Assembly: GCA_044870185.1 (NCBI GenBank)
Contig: JBIOYL010000017.1
Location: 1 to 24,863, forward strand
Direction of reading: 5' to 3'
DNA length: 24,863 nucleotides
From: JBIOYL01 sp044870185
GTDB taxonomy: Bacteria; Actinomycetota; CALGFH01
Positions 8,290 to 16,533 of the stretch are shown one piece after another; within the stretch, counting starts at the first letter, position 1, and each line of letters opens with the position of its first letter. The notes beneath the pieces were generated by a model. That model saw nothing but the letters and a program-made list of their open reading frames with translations, was not told where the DNA came from and ran no database searches. The translations under genes were made by a program, and so were the position numbers.

Positions 8290-9135
8290 TCCCGGCTCCG
8301 TTCGACTACGAGGTCGCCTCCTCTCGACTACGAGGTCGCCTCCTCCGCCGAGCACGCCGTCGAGCTGCTCGGCCGGCTCGGCGAGGACGCCAAGCTGCTC
8401 GCCGGCGGGCACTCGCTGCTGCCGCTCATGCGGCTGCGGCTGGCCGCCCCGTCGGTGCTGATCGACATCGGGCGGATCGACGACCTGGCCTACGTCCGCG
8501 AGGACGGCGAGGCGATCGCGGTCGGCGCGCTCACCACCCACGACGACGTCCACGTCGCCGAGCTGCTGCGCCGGCACTGCCCGCTGCTCGCGCACACCGC
8601 CGGCGAGATCGGCGACCCCCAGGTCCGCCACCGGGGGACGATCGGCGGGTCGGTGGCGCACGCCGACCCGGCCTCCGACATCCCGAGCGTGCTGCTGGCG
8701 CTGGGCGCCGAGCTGGTGGTGCGCGGGCCGGGCGGCGAGCGGCGGGTCCCGGCCGGCGGCTTCTTCAAGGGGATCTTCGCGTCCGACCTCGGCCCGCAGG
8801 ACCTGCTGACCGAGATCCGCGTGCCCAAGCTGGCCGGCGCCGGCTGGTCGTACCAGAAGTTCAACGTCCGCGCCCAGGACTGGGCGATCGTCGGCGTGGC
8901 CGCGGTGACCCGCAACGGCGACGCGGCGGTCGCGCTGACCAACATGGGCGAGACGCCGCTGCGGGCCACGGCGGTCGAGCAGGCGCTGGCCGTCGGCGCC
9001 AGCCCGGCCGAGGCGGCCGAGCACGCCACCGACGGCACCAGCGCCCCAGACGACGCCCTGGCCAGCGCGGAGTACCGTGATGCCCTGGCCAAGGTCCTGA
9101 CCCGCCGGGCGGTCGAGGAGGCACGGTCGCGCTGA
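8286..9135 (+). pseudogene. coxM: CO dehydrogenase-like medium (FAD) subunit, frameshifted by a 22 bp tandem duplication
   Basis: The expected start is GTG 8286, in a GTGA overlap with coxL. It gives MIPAPFDYEVASS and then falls out of frame because 8302-8323 is repeated exactly at 8324-8345. Removing one copy gives a 275-residue protein with both FAD motifs, AGGHSLLP and TIGGSVAHADPASDIP, as in CoxM. As the sequence stands, frame 0 runs into a meaningless Arg/Ala-rich reading to 9080. The CoxM frame survives only from ATG 8428 to 9135 (235 residues), which lacks the first FAD motif. Either the FAD subunit is broken, switched off reversibly, or the duplication is an assembly error. All other subunits look intact in length. 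Confidence 0.82.
8302..8345 (+). repeat. Perfect 2 x 22 bp tandem duplication in coxM
   Basis: The 22-mer beginning tcgactacgaggtcg occupies 8302-8323 and again 8324-8345 with no mismatch and no gap. Twenty-two is not a multiple of three, so the coxM frame is shifted by one base. The flanks do not extend the repeat. Confidence 0.97.
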
Positions 9136-9166
9136 CCCACCCCAGCAACCGGAAGGGCGCCTGAGC

Positions 9167-10033
9167 ATGGGCGCCCTTGCGTTCGCCTCGGTCGGCGAGC
9201 TCCAGCAGGCGCTGCGCGAGCACGCCTACCTGGCCGACCGTGGGCTTGCAACCGCACTGTACCTGGCACTGGCGCTGGACAAGCCGCTGCTGCTCGAGGG
9301 CGAGGCCGGGGTGGGCAAGACCGAGGTCGCCAAGGTGCTGGCCGGCCTGCTCGGCCGCCGGCTCATCCGACTGCAGTGCTACGAGGGCATCGACGCCAGC
9401 CAGGCGCTGTACGAATGGGACTACTCGCGGCAGCTCATCGCCGTGCGGGCGGCCCAGCTCGGCGAGCCCGGCGCGGACCTGTTCGGGCCCGAGTTCCTGG
9501 TCGAGCGCCCCCTGCTCGCCGCCGTGCGCGCCGGCGAGGGTGCCGTGCTGCTGATCGACGAGCTCGACCGGGCCGACGACGAGTTCGAGGCGTTCCTGCT
9601 CGAGGTCCTGTCGGAGTTCGCGGTCACCATCCCCGAGATCGGCCCGGTGGCGGCCGCCCGGCCGCCGGCCGTGGTCATCACCTCCAACCGGACCAGGGAG
9701 CTGCACGACGCGCTCAAGCGCCGCTGCCTGTACCACTGGATCGACCATCCCTCGGTCGAGCGCGAGGTCGAGATCGTGCGTGTGCGCGCCCCCGAGGTCC
9801 CCGAGGCGCTGGCCCGTCAGGTGGCCGCCGCGGTCGCCCGGCTGCGTGGCATGGAGGTCGCCAAGCGGCCCGGCGTGGCCGAGACCATCGACTGGTCGCA
9901 GGCGCTCGCCTTCCTCGGCGCCACCCGCCTGGAGCACGCCACCGCCGCCGCGACCCTCGGTGCGCTGCTCAAGGACCACGAGGATCTCGAGCATGTCCGG
10001 GCCCGGCTCGACCAGGTGCTGGGGGCGGAGTGA
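9167..10033 (+). CDS. coxD: MoxR-family AAA+ ATPase, CoxD-like
   Basis: A 288-residue cytoplasmic AAA+ chaperone ATPase of the MoxR/CoxD type. Walker A is GEAGVGKT (residues 45-52), Walker B LLIDELDRAD with Asp131-Glu132, and sensor 1 is ITSNRTREL. CoxD in the Oligotropha system helps build the copper/molybdenum active site of CO dehydrogenase together with the VWA protein CoxE; in form II loci, which lack the copper-binding cysteine, its client task must differ. ATG 9167 follows a 31 bp gap containing ggaagggcgcctgagc. The gene ends in a GTGA overlap with coxE, the usual pairing of a MoxR ATPase with a VWA partner. Confidence 0.92.
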   Translation: MGALAFASVGELQQALREHAYLADRGLATALYLALALDKPLLLEGEAGVGKTEVAKVLAGLLGRRLIRLQCYEGIDASQALYEWDYSRQLIAVRAAQLGEPGADLFGPEFLVERPLLAAVRAGEGAVLLIDELDRADDEFEAFLLEVLSEFAVTIPEIGPVAAARPPAVVITSNRTRELHDALKRRCLYHWIDHPSVEREVEIVRVRAPEVPEALARQVAAAVARLRGMEVAKRPGVAETIDWSQALAFLGATRLEHATAAATLGALLKDHEDLEHVRARLDQVLGAE

Positions 10034-11250
10034 TCCCGGTGCCGGAGGGGTCCGGGGAACCCCAAGGGGGTGCCCCGGTCGACCCGGAGGGGGCCGGGCC
10101 TGGTGAGCTCGTCGACCGGCTGGTCGCGTTCGGGCGGCTCCTGCGGCAGCGCGGGCTGCCGGTCGGGACGGGCCGGATCCTGACCTTCTGCCGCGCGGCG
10201 GCCGCCCTCGGCCCGCTCGACCGTGACGGGTTGTACTGGGCCGGGCGGCTGACGATGGTGGCCCGCAGGGAGGACATCGAGGCCTACGACCACGCGTTCG
10301 ACGCGCTGTTCCCGTCCGCGCTCGACCAGGCCGCGTCGCAGCTGTGGGCGGGGCTCGACCGGCTGGCCCTGCCGGCGCAGGTCGGGCTGGAGCTGGAGGT
10401 CGAGGAGGCGCCCGGCGAGACCCTGGAGCCGGCCGGGCAGGGCGAGGGGAAGGCGCTGGTCGGCGTGCTCGCCTCCAGCGCCGAGCTGCTGCGCACGAAG
10501 TCCTTCGAGGAGCTGACGCCGAGCGAGCGGCTGCTGACCGACGCGCTGGTGCGGCGGCTGGCCGTGCGCGTGCCCCACCGGCGCTCGCGCCGGCTCCGCC
10601 CGGCATCCCAGGGGCGCACCTTCGACCTTCGCCGCACGCTGCGCGCCTCGCTGCGCACCGAAGGCGAGCCGTTCCGGCGTGCCTGGCGGACGCGGCGCAC
10701 CCGCGCGCGGCCCCTCGTGCTGGTCCTCGACGTTTCCGGGTCGATGGCCGCCTACTCGCGGGCGCTGCTCCAGTTCGGCTTCGCCGCCGTCCGGGCCGGG
10801 CAGCGGGTCGAGGTGTTCTGCTTCGGCACCCGCCTGACACGGGTCACCCGGGCGCTGGCGACCAAGGACCCTGACCGCGCGCTGCGGGAGGTGAGCGCCG
10901 CCGTGCGGGACTGGGAGGGTGGCACGCGCATCGGCGCCTCGCTCAGCTCGCTGCTGGACCGCTACGCCCAGCACGTCACCCTGCGTGGGGCAGTGGTGGT
11001 GCTGTGCTCCGACGGGCTCGACCGCGGCGACCCGGCGCTGCTGGCCGCGCAGATGACGCGCCTGTCACGGCTCGCCCACCGCGTGGTGTGGGTCAACCCG
11101 CTCAAGGGCAGCGCCCGCTACCAGCCGCTGGCCCGCGGCATGGCGGCGGCCCTGCCCTACGTCGACGTGTTCCTGGCCGGCCACAACGTCGCCAGCCTGG
11201 AGGCGCTCGGCGAGGTGCTGGCCACACACCCGCCAGCGGTCGGAGGGTAG
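10030..11250 (+). CDS. coxE: VWA-domain protein, CoxE-like
   Basis: A 406-residue partner of the CoxD ATPase. The N-terminal two thirds is a helical CoxE region, starting properly at about residue 27 (ELVDRLVAFGRLLRQRGLPV). The C-terminal part is a von Willebrand A domain with a complete metal-ion site: DVSGSM (Asp234), GTRIG and CSDGLDRGD. The start is GTG 10030 in a GTGA overlap with coxD. The first 25 residues (PEGSGEPQGGAP and so on) are low-complexity and are encoded by copy 2 of the 39 bp repeat, so they look like an insertion tolerated at the extreme N-terminus. Last gene of the rightward cox operon. Confidence 0.92.
   Translation: MIPVPEGSGEPQGGAPVDPEGAGPGELVDRLVAFGRLLRQRGLPVGTGRILTFCRAAAALGPLDRDGLYWAGRLTMVARREDIEAYDHAFDALFPSALDQAASQLWAGLDRLALPAQVGLELEVEEAPGETLEPAGQGEGKALVGVLASSAELLRTKSFEELTPSERLLTDALVRRLAVRVPHRRSRRLRPASQGRTFDLRRTLRASLRTEGEPFRRAWRTRRTRARPLVLVLDVSGSMAAYSRALLQFGFAAVRAGQRVEVFCFGTRLTRVTRALATKDPDRALREVSAAVRDWEGGTRIGASLSSLLDRYAQHVTLRGAVVVLCSDGLDRGDPALLAAQMTRLSRLAHRVVWVNPLKGSARYQPLARGMAAALPYVDVFLAGHNVASLEALGEVLATHPPAVGG
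10041..10079 (+). repeat. 39 bp dispersed dyad repeat, copy 2
   Basis: Matches minus-strand 4101-4139 at 38 of 39 positions, the only difference being c/g at the 26th base. Here it lies inside the start of coxE, eight bases after the coxD stop, and is translated as PEGSGEPQGGAP. The two copies face in opposite directions and enclose the XdhC, coxI-like, coxS, coxL, coxM and coxD genes. Confidence 0.8.
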
Positions 11251-11457
11251 GCAAGTTGGAATTGTCCTGCTTGAGCGGGCAGCGGACGGCTGGGCAGCAA
11301 GCTTCATGGCAGGGTGCTGCCGCTACGTACAGCTTGCCTTCTGCGGTGGGGACCTCCTTGGTCAAGAGGAGAACCCGATGCCATTGTGGGTTCGCGAGAT
11401 AGGCTGACCGGCCGACCCGCTGCCGGTATGCCCGAGCTGAGCATGCGGCTGGTCTTC

Positions 11458-12816
11458 TCAGGGGGAGGACAGGTCGAAGGAGAGAGACTGCTGGCTGGCG
11501 CCGAGGTCGCCGGCACCGTCGAATCTGACGGTGTAGGTGGTCAGGCCGGGGCCGCGGAGGGTGTCGTAGACGTCGTAGTTGCCGGCGGCGTCGGTACGCA
11601 CGTCGGGGAGTTGTTCCTCACCCAGGAGGTCCTGGCGGACGAGGTGGAGGGTCTGCTCCCCGGTGGCCACGCCGGTCAGGGCGGTGAGCTGGCCGCCCAG
11701 GTGCACCTGCAGTCCGGTCGGATCGCCGATGTAGGGGGGGCCGAGGTAGTTGAGCGTCAGCGCGGTGGCCGAATCTGTCGACGGGATCACCACCCGCAGC
11801 AGCGGGGCGCTGCCGTCGAACAGGGTGGTGACCGCGTACAGGCGGCTGTTGTTCGGGCCCCAGGCCAGCCCGTGGGGGGCGAGAGTGTCGTCCAGCTGCG
11901 AGTTGGCCCGACCGCCGAAGTCGAAGGTCCAGGTCGGCGAGGAGGCTCCCGCCTCGTAGACGTATAGGTCGACGGCGCCGACGCTGGTGTCCGCCACGCC
12001 GGCCGCGACCCGGTCCCGGGCGCCGACCGCCACCGCGTTGGCCTGCAGCCCGCTGGGATACAGGCCGACCTGCTCGAGACTCCACGAGTTGAGCACCAAA
12101 TGGCCGGCGTCCCCGGCGACGACGACCTGGCGGCCGTCGGCGGTCAGGGCGAAGTCCCTGGACCTCGGCGGGGATGCCTGCTCCGACGGCAGCTGGGCGA
12201 CGGGATCGCCATCGGAGATGTCGTAGGTGGTCAGCGGGAGGTTCACCGCGCCGACCAACAACAGGTCCGGCCACTGCTGGGTGGCGGCCAACCGCGGCGC
12301 GATGAAGGAACCCCAGCCCCACTGCTTGACCACCGGGCGCCCGCTGCCCAACTGCAGCGAGCTGAAGCCGACCCGATCGCCGTCGCACTCGTGGCTGAAC
12401 CAGATCCTGCCCTTTGCCAGGGCCAGGTCACGCGGGCAGAAGGAACCCACCTTGTAGCGGGCGGTCTCCTTCAGCTTGGCGGTGCTGATCGCCGCGATGG
12501 CCCCGGCGCCGTTGAGCGCCACATACAGGGTGGCGCCGTCGGCGCTGAGCGCCAGGCCGCTGGCACCCTTCTCCCCGTCGATGGTCTTGACGATGCGGCC
12601 GCCCAGGTCGGTCACTGTGACAAGGTTGCCGCCGGAGATGAACAGGTGCCCGTGGTCGGTGTCGATCGCCATGTCCTGGTAGGAGGCGAACGGCAGGACA
12701 GTCACGTTCGCCTGGTAGGCGTCGGTAGCCAAGGCCGATGGCACTATTGCCAGGACGGCGGCCACGGCAACGGTTGTCAGTACTGCGATGGCTTGCACGA
12801 CCCGAATCCCGTGCAC
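11458..12816 (-). CDS. Secreted beta-propeller protein with C-terminal Ig-like domain
   Basis: A 452-residue exported protein. The N-terminus has a basic residue and a long hydrophobic core (about residues 8-30, ending PSALATDA), which reads as a signal peptide. The body has repeating blade-like units (DMAIDTDHGHLFISGGN, GLALSADGATLYVALN, DFALTADGRQVVVAGD), as in YncE/YVTN-type beta-propellers. The last 100 residues (GLQVHLGGQLTALTGVATGE onwards) look like a bacterial Ig-like domain. No catalytic motif is visible, so a binding or surface role is more likely than an enzymatic one. The start is GTG 12816, with AAGGAGAG four bases upstream. It converges on coxE across 207 bp. Confidence 0.8.
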   Translation of the reverse strand: MHGIRVVQAIAVLTTVAVAAVLAIVPSALATDAYQANVTVLPFASYQDMAIDTDHGHLFISGGNLVTVTDLGGRIVKTIDGEKGASGLALSADGATLYVALNGAGAIAAISTAKLKETARYKVGSFCPRDLALAKGRIWFSHECDGDRVGFSSLQLGSGRPVVKQWGWGSFIAPRLAATQQWPDLLLVGAVNLPLTTYDISDGDPVAQLPSEQASPPRSRDFALTADGRQVVVAGDAGHLVLNSWSLEQVGLYPSGLQANAVAVGARDRVAAGVADTSVGAVDLYVYEAGASSPTWTFDFGGRANSQLDDTLAPHGLAWGPNNSRLYAVTTLFDGSAPLLRVVIPSTDSATALTLNYLGPPYIGDPTGLQVHLGGQLTALTGVATGEQTLHLVRQDLLGEEQLPDVRTDAAGNYDVYDTLRGPGLTTYTVRFDGAGDLGASQQSLSFDLSSP

Positions 12817-12914
12817 CAGCTCTCCTTATAAATGTAAATATCGTGCATGCCGCCTGCTCCCAGCGGCCGCGGCAGGCTAGCAGTGGTAGGCAGCGCGTGC
12901 GAAATTTCTGTCAA
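12817..12914 (-). promoter_or_regulatory. AT-rich promoter region of the beta-propeller gene
   Basis: An unusually AT-rich patch for this genome. On the minus strand it holds TTGACA (12914-12909) as a possible -35, TACCAC (12888-12883) at a long 20 bp spacing, and an AT-rich stretch atatttacatttataagg (12842-12825) running into the ribosome site. The exact promoter cannot be fixed by eye. Confidence 0.35.
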
Positions 12915-12973
12915 TATCGCCAATCAGGCCACGACGAGGAGACGACCCCAGATCGGGCACCAAGGACGCCACT

Positions 12974-13311
12974 GTGAGCGACAGCGTCCGTGCGATGCTG
13001 GATGTGCCTGCCCGCAGCCACCAGGATCGATCTGTTCCCCACGCGTTCCAGCCGCTCGCCCAGGCCCACACCGGCGGCCTGGTCGTGGTCACCAACACCG
13101 TCTGGCGTGACCACACCGCCTACCAGCGTGACTTCGACCAGCTGGCGTCGGCGATCTCATCGACCAGGTCGTCTCCTCGGTCGGCGTGGGCGTCCGCAAA
13201 CCTCACCTGGCATCTTCTGACACCGCGATGGCCGCCGCCGGCTGCGCCGCGACCGCCTGCGTCATGCTCGGCAACTCCGAGATCGTCGCCACCCTGGGAG
13301 TGGCGGGGGGC
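12974..13311 (+). pseudogene. Relic of a HAD-superfamily hydrolase
   Basis: No intact gene is present in the 557 bp between 12817 and 13373, but two reading frames together recall a HAD phosphatase. In the frame starting GTG 12974 one finds GGLVVVTNTVWRDHTAYQRD (motif II region, Thr in VTNT). At about 13150 the similarity passes to the next frame: GDLIDQVVSSVGVGVRKPH (motif III lysine) and CVMLGNSEIVATLGVA (motif IV region). Motif I (DxDxT) is missing and the cap is absent, so the gene has lost its 5' part and taken a frameshift. It should not produce an active enzyme. The remainder of this gap (12915-12973 and 13312-13373) holds nothing I recognise. Confidence 0.6.
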
Positions 13312-13373
13312 ACGGGTCCGGGCCAGCCTGCACCAGGCCCACGCGACGCTGGCCCGCCAGCGATGTCGGCAGC

Positions 13374-14609
13374 TCACCGTGACGGCTCGTCGAGCTCGCC
13401 GTTCCAGGCCCATGCAAGCGCCCGCGGAAGCCCCCAGGCGCCCAGCGCGGTGAGGCGGCGACGCTCGTCGACGGCCCCGACCGCCTGCCAGGCGGGCAGG
13501 ATCAGCTCGAACGCGAACCCGACCAGGCTGGCGTCGTCGGGATCGACCTCTCCCTCGACCTCCGGGCAGGCGTCGATCGCGGCGACGAGCGCCTCGGGCT
13601 CCGCCGACGCCCCGACGCCGCCGCGGACAAGGCCGAGGATGGCGCCGAGCCAGTCGGCCATCTCCAGGGCCATGATGGCCGACTCCTCCTCGACGCCGAG
13701 CCCGGACTCGTCGCGCATGGCGATGAGCCCGCCGGCGGCAGCCACCCACAGCTCGACGTCGTCGTCGGGCGGTCGGCGGCCGAGGCCGGCTGCGCGGCGG
13801 ATCGTCGTGTACGGACGCCGGCCGCTGGCAAACCCGGCACGCAGGCGCCGGCACGCGGCCGCGAGCTCGTCGGCCGGCAGGGCCGCCCGCTCGGCCTCGG
13901 GCAGCGCTTGGCGCAGCAACTCGACGCCCTCCGCCTCGGCGCGGTCCCAGTCGGCCAGGAACTCGTCGATCTCGGCGTCATCCAGCAGGTCGTCGTCCTC
14001 GTCGTCCTCGTCGTCCTCGTCGTCGGCGGCGCCCGAGGTCACCGGCAGCTCCACCACCTCGCCAAGCGCCGCCTCGTCGTCCCCCTCGTCAAGGAGCAGG
14101 CTGAACTGCCAGCCCTCGTACGGCGCCAGGGCACGGCCGAGCTCGTCCCAGGTGAGCAGGCGGCCGTCGACTACGACCTGCGGCGGATCCACCGTCTCGA
14201 TGCGGCCGCACACCTCCGTCCCGGCGACCAGCCAGCCGTCGCCGCCAGCTTCGGCCTCCAGGTGGCGGTGGCCGACCTCGGCCCGCAGCCGGGTTCGCAG
14301 GGCGTCGAGCAGCCGGGCGGGGTCGTCGTCGTGGTCGCCGGCCACGCGCAGGCGGTAGCCCGGACCGTCGTCGACCTCGTCCTCCTCGGCCTCGGCCACG
14401 ATGCCGTCCGGGCCGCGCCAGAGCCGGTAGCGCAGGCGATGCTGCCGTCCGTCCGCCCCGGTCAGCTCCTCCACGGGTGGCGGGCCGGGCAGCTCGGGCA
14501 GCCCGGTCAGCTCGGCGAGCCGGTGGTTGAAGCACCGGTCGCACAGTGCCGCGCCGCCTACGGCCATCCGTGCTCCGGTGCCGCATTCCGTGCACGCATC
14601 CTTGGTCAT
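13374..14609 (-). CDS. Acidic zinc-ribbon protein of unknown function
   Basis: A 411-residue protein with an N-terminal four-cysteine zinc ribbon (Cys6, 9, 23 and 26; CTECGTG then CDRCFNHR). A beta-rich domain follows, including LRYRLWRGPDGIVAEAEE, and then a low-complexity acidic run (DDEDDEDDEDDD, about residues 196-207) encoded by a 9 bp microsatellite. The C-terminal half is helical and also acidic. No catalytic signature is seen. The ATG at 14609 is the first in-frame start before the ribbon. It is a single gene divergent from moaE. The fold suggests a nucleic-acid or protein adaptor, but that is a guess. Confidence 0.75.
   Translation of the reverse strand: MTKDACTECGTGARMAVGGAALCDRCFNHRLAELTGLPELPGPPPVEELTGADGRQHRLRYRLWRGPDGIVAEAEEDEVDDGPGYRLRVAGDHDDDPARLLDALRTRLRAEVGHRHLEAEAGGDGWLVAGTEVCGRIETVDPPQVVVDGRLLTWDELGRALAPYEGWQFSLLLDEGDDEAALGEVVELPVTSGAADDEDDEDDEDDDLLDDAEIDEFLADWDRAEAEGVELLRQALPEAERAALPADELAAACRRLRAGFASGRRPYTTIRRAAGLGRRPPDDDVELWVAAAGGLIAMRDESGLGVEEESAIMALEMADWLGAILGLVRGGVGASAEPEALVAAIDACPEVEGEVDPDDASLVGFAFELILPAWQAVGAVDERRRLTALGAWGLPRALAWAWNGELDEPSR
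13989..14024. repeat. 9 bp microsatellite coding for an Asp/Glu run
   Basis: Three exact copies of gtcgtcctc (13992-14018), with partial copies at each end, encode the acidic run of the zinc-ribbon protein on the minus strand. The unit is a multiple of three, so changes in copy number would lengthen or shorten the run without shifting the frame. Confidence 0.85.
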
Positions 14610-14641
14610 CCGTCACATCCTCGTCTCGTGTGCTGCCTGTG

Positions 14642-14808
14642 ACCGGCCTCCACGGCCGGTGGCGCCGTATCCAAGCGGCCGGCGGCCGCGACCCGGCTCG
14701 GGCGGGATCGTCTCAGGTTGGGTCGGCGGTGGCCACCGCCCTCCCCGGATCTGTGGACGCACGCCTGGGCCTGCGGCGCCGGGCCGTCGGCGCCGAGCCT
14801 GCGGCGCC
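14642..14808. repeat. Hairpins and 12 bp direct repeat between the zinc-ribbon gene and moaE
   Basis: The 267 bp divergent gap holds a 7 bp stem (accggcc/ggccggt, 14642-14660, 5-base loop). It also holds an 8 bp stem (cggcgccg at 14774-14781 and 14788-14795) and two copies of gcctgcggcgcc (14769-14780, 14797-14808). A TACGGT at 14851-14856 could be the moaE -10 box. No consensus molybdenum-cofactor riboswitch could be recognised. The folded elements may be regulatory or simply GC-rich. Confidence 0.35.
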
Positions 14809-14876
14809 CGGGCCTTGTGGACGGTCTGCTGCGCGGGGTGGCGGGCCGGTGTACGGTCTTGCCGAGGTGACTCCTC

Positions 14877-15383
14877 ATGGATCCGTGCCAGGCCGTGACG
14901 ACCTTGCTGACCGGTAAGCGGCTCTCACTCGATGCCGCGTTCGCCGCCGTGCGCCGACCGGGCTGCGGCGGCACCGCGCTGTTCGTCGGCACGACCCGCA
15001 CGCCGAATGCCGGCCGGGAGGTCTCCGAGCTCGAGTACGAGGCGTACGAGGAGGCCGCGCTGCCCGCGCTCGAGCAGGCGGGCCGCGCCGCCGTCGAGCG
15101 CCACGGTCTGGGCGCCGTCTACCTGGCCCACCGGGTCGGGATCGTGCCGGAGGGCGAGACGAGCGTGATCGTGGCCGCGTCCGCACCCCATCGGGCCGAG
15201 GCGTTCGCCGGCTGCCGCGAGCTGATCGACCGGCTGAAGGCCACCGTGCCCATCTGGAAGAAGGAGCGCTGGGCTGACGGCAGCCGCTGGGTCGGCGTCC
15301 CGGCAGACATGGCGCCTGCGATCACCGTGCCCGAGGCCGCGGTCACAGGGGCTGCCGAGCGGCAGGAGGCGGGCGATGGCTGA
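14877..15383 (+). CDS. moaE: Molybdopterin synthase catalytic subunit MoaE
   Basis: Large subunit of molybdopterin synthase, which adds the dithiolene sulfurs to cyclic pyranopterin monophosphate. The 168-residue protein has the MoaE core: GTALFVGTTRTPNAGREVSE (about residues 32-51), YEAYEEAAL, a VYLAHRVGIVPEGE strand and the active-site segment VPIWKKE with Lys128 and Lys129. The ATG at 14877 follows gaggtgactcctc. The 3' end overlaps moaA by 8 bp, so the two form an operon. The sulfur-carrier MoaD, MoaC and MoeA are not in this window and must lie elsewhere. The product would feed the cox-locus molybdenum enzyme. Confidence 0.93.
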   Translation: MDPCQAVTTLLTGKRLSLDAAFAAVRRPGCGGTALFVGTTRTPNAGREVSELEYEAYEEAALPALEQAGRAAVERHGLGAVYLAHRVGIVPEGETSVIVAASAPHRAEAFAGCRELIDRLKATVPIWKKERWADGSRWVGVPADMAPAITVPEAAVTGAAERQEAGDG

Positions 15384-16362
15384 GCGGGTCATGGTCGACG
15401 GCTTCGACCGGGTCGTGCGCGACCTGCGCGTGTCGGTCACCGACCGGTGCAACTTCCGCTGCCTGTACTGCATGCCCGAGGACGGGCTGCCCTGGATCGG
15501 CAGCGGGGACCTGCTGACCCGGGACGAGATGATCCGGGCGCTGCGGGTGGCCGTCGAGCTCGGCGTGCGCACCATCCGCATCACCGGCGGCGAGCCGACG
15601 CTGCGCCGTGACCTGGTCGAGGTGGTCGCCGCCCTGGGCGGGCTCGGCGTCGAGCTGTCGATCACGACCAACGGGTTCCTGATGGACCGGCTGGCCCGGC
15701 CCTTGTGGGACGCCGGCCTCAGGCGGGCCAACATCTCGCTCGACTCCCTGCGCCGTGACCGCTTCAAGGCCATCACGCGGCGTGACGCCCTCGACCGGGT
15801 GCTGCGCGGCATCGACGCGGCGCTGGCCGCCGGGCTCCACCCGGTGAAGATCAACGCCGTCGTCGTGCGCGGGCTCAACGACGACGAGGTCATCCCGATG
15901 GCCCGCTGGGCGCGTGGACTCGGGGTGGAGCTGCGCTTCATCGAGTTCATGCCGCTGGACGCGCCGGGCGAGTGGACGCGGGACCAGGTCGTGCCGGCCG
16001 GGGAGATCCTGACCTGGCTCGACCGGGAGTTCGGCCTGGCCCCGCCCGAGCCGCGCGGCAGCGCGCCGGCCGAGCGCTACCGCTACGCGGATGGCACCGG
16101 CGCGGTCGGCATCATCGCCTCGGTCACGCGGGCGTTCTGCGCCCAGTGCGACCGTATCCGGCTCACCGCCGACGGCCAGGTGCGCACCTGCCTGTTCGCC
16201 ACCACCGAGTACGACCTGCGGGCGGTCATGCGGGCCGGCGGTGACGACGAGGCGATCGCCCGCTGCTACCTGGACGCGGTCGCCCGCAAGCAGTGGGGCC
16301 ACAACATCTCGAGCCCCGATTTCGTCCAGCCCGCCCGCGGCATGTCCCAGATCGGCGGCTGA
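15376..16362 (+). CDS. moaA: GTP 3',8-cyclase MoaA
   Basis: Radical SAM enzyme for the first step of molybdenum cofactor synthesis (GTP to 3',8-cyclo-GTP, with MoaC). The 328-residue protein has the SAM cluster motif CNFRCLYC (Cys25, 29 and 32), the ITGGEPTLRRD loop and the C-terminal substrate-binding cluster Cys255, Cys258 and Cys272 (CAQCDRIRLTADGQVRTC). It ends in the diagnostic Gly-Gly pair needed for activity. ATG 15376 lies within the end of moaE, preceded by aggaggcgggcg. Length and motifs are all normal. Confidence 0.96.
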   Translation: MAERVMVDGFDRVVRDLRVSVTDRCNFRCLYCMPEDGLPWIGSGDLLTRDEMIRALRVAVELGVRTIRITGGEPTLRRDLVEVVAALGGLGVELSITTNGFLMDRLARPLWDAGLRRANISLDSLRRDRFKAITRRDALDRVLRGIDAALAAGLHPVKINAVVVRGLNDDEVIPMARWARGLGVELRFIEFMPLDAPGEWTRDQVVPAGEILTWLDREFGLAPPEPRGSAPAERYRYADGTGAVGIIASVTRAFCAQCDRIRLTADGQVRTCLFATTEYDLRAVMRAGGDDEAIARCYLDAVARKQWGHNISSPDFVQPARGMSQIGG

Positions 16363-16533
16363 GCGGGGAGCCGACGCACACCCCGCCACGCTGGGGCGCC
16401 TGGAGGCGTGGCCGGCGGTGGGTCGGGGAGTGGGGCGGGCGCCGGTCAGGGCCGCGATCGCGCCCGCCGCATGGCGTCGGCTCGCTGACACGGGTTCGGG
16501 TAGGCTGCGATCCCGAGGCGAGAGGGAGGGGTC

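Noticed and set aside
5973..9080. A 1035-residue open frame across coxL and coxM
   Set aside because: It is an Arg/Ala/Gly-rich shadow frame caused by high GC. Only its segment just after 8286 is real coxM, before the duplication.
7396..9168. Long minus-strand frame opposite coxL/coxM
   Set aside because: Antisense shadow with no recognisable domain; the plus strand encodes well-known subunits.
8861..10840. 659-residue minus-strand frame opposite coxD/coxE
   Set aside because: Low-complexity Arg/Pro/Ala composition, antisense to clear CoxD and CoxE.
11102..11365. Short minus-strand frame in the gap after coxE
   Set aside because: A cysteine-containing peptide (AAAPCHEACCPAVRCPLK) looks faintly like part of a transposase, but there is no motif, no start context and half of it is antisense to coxE.
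14610..14876. Molybdenum cofactor riboswitch upstream of moaE
   Set aside because: Hairpins exist, but I could not match the conserved core of that RNA family.
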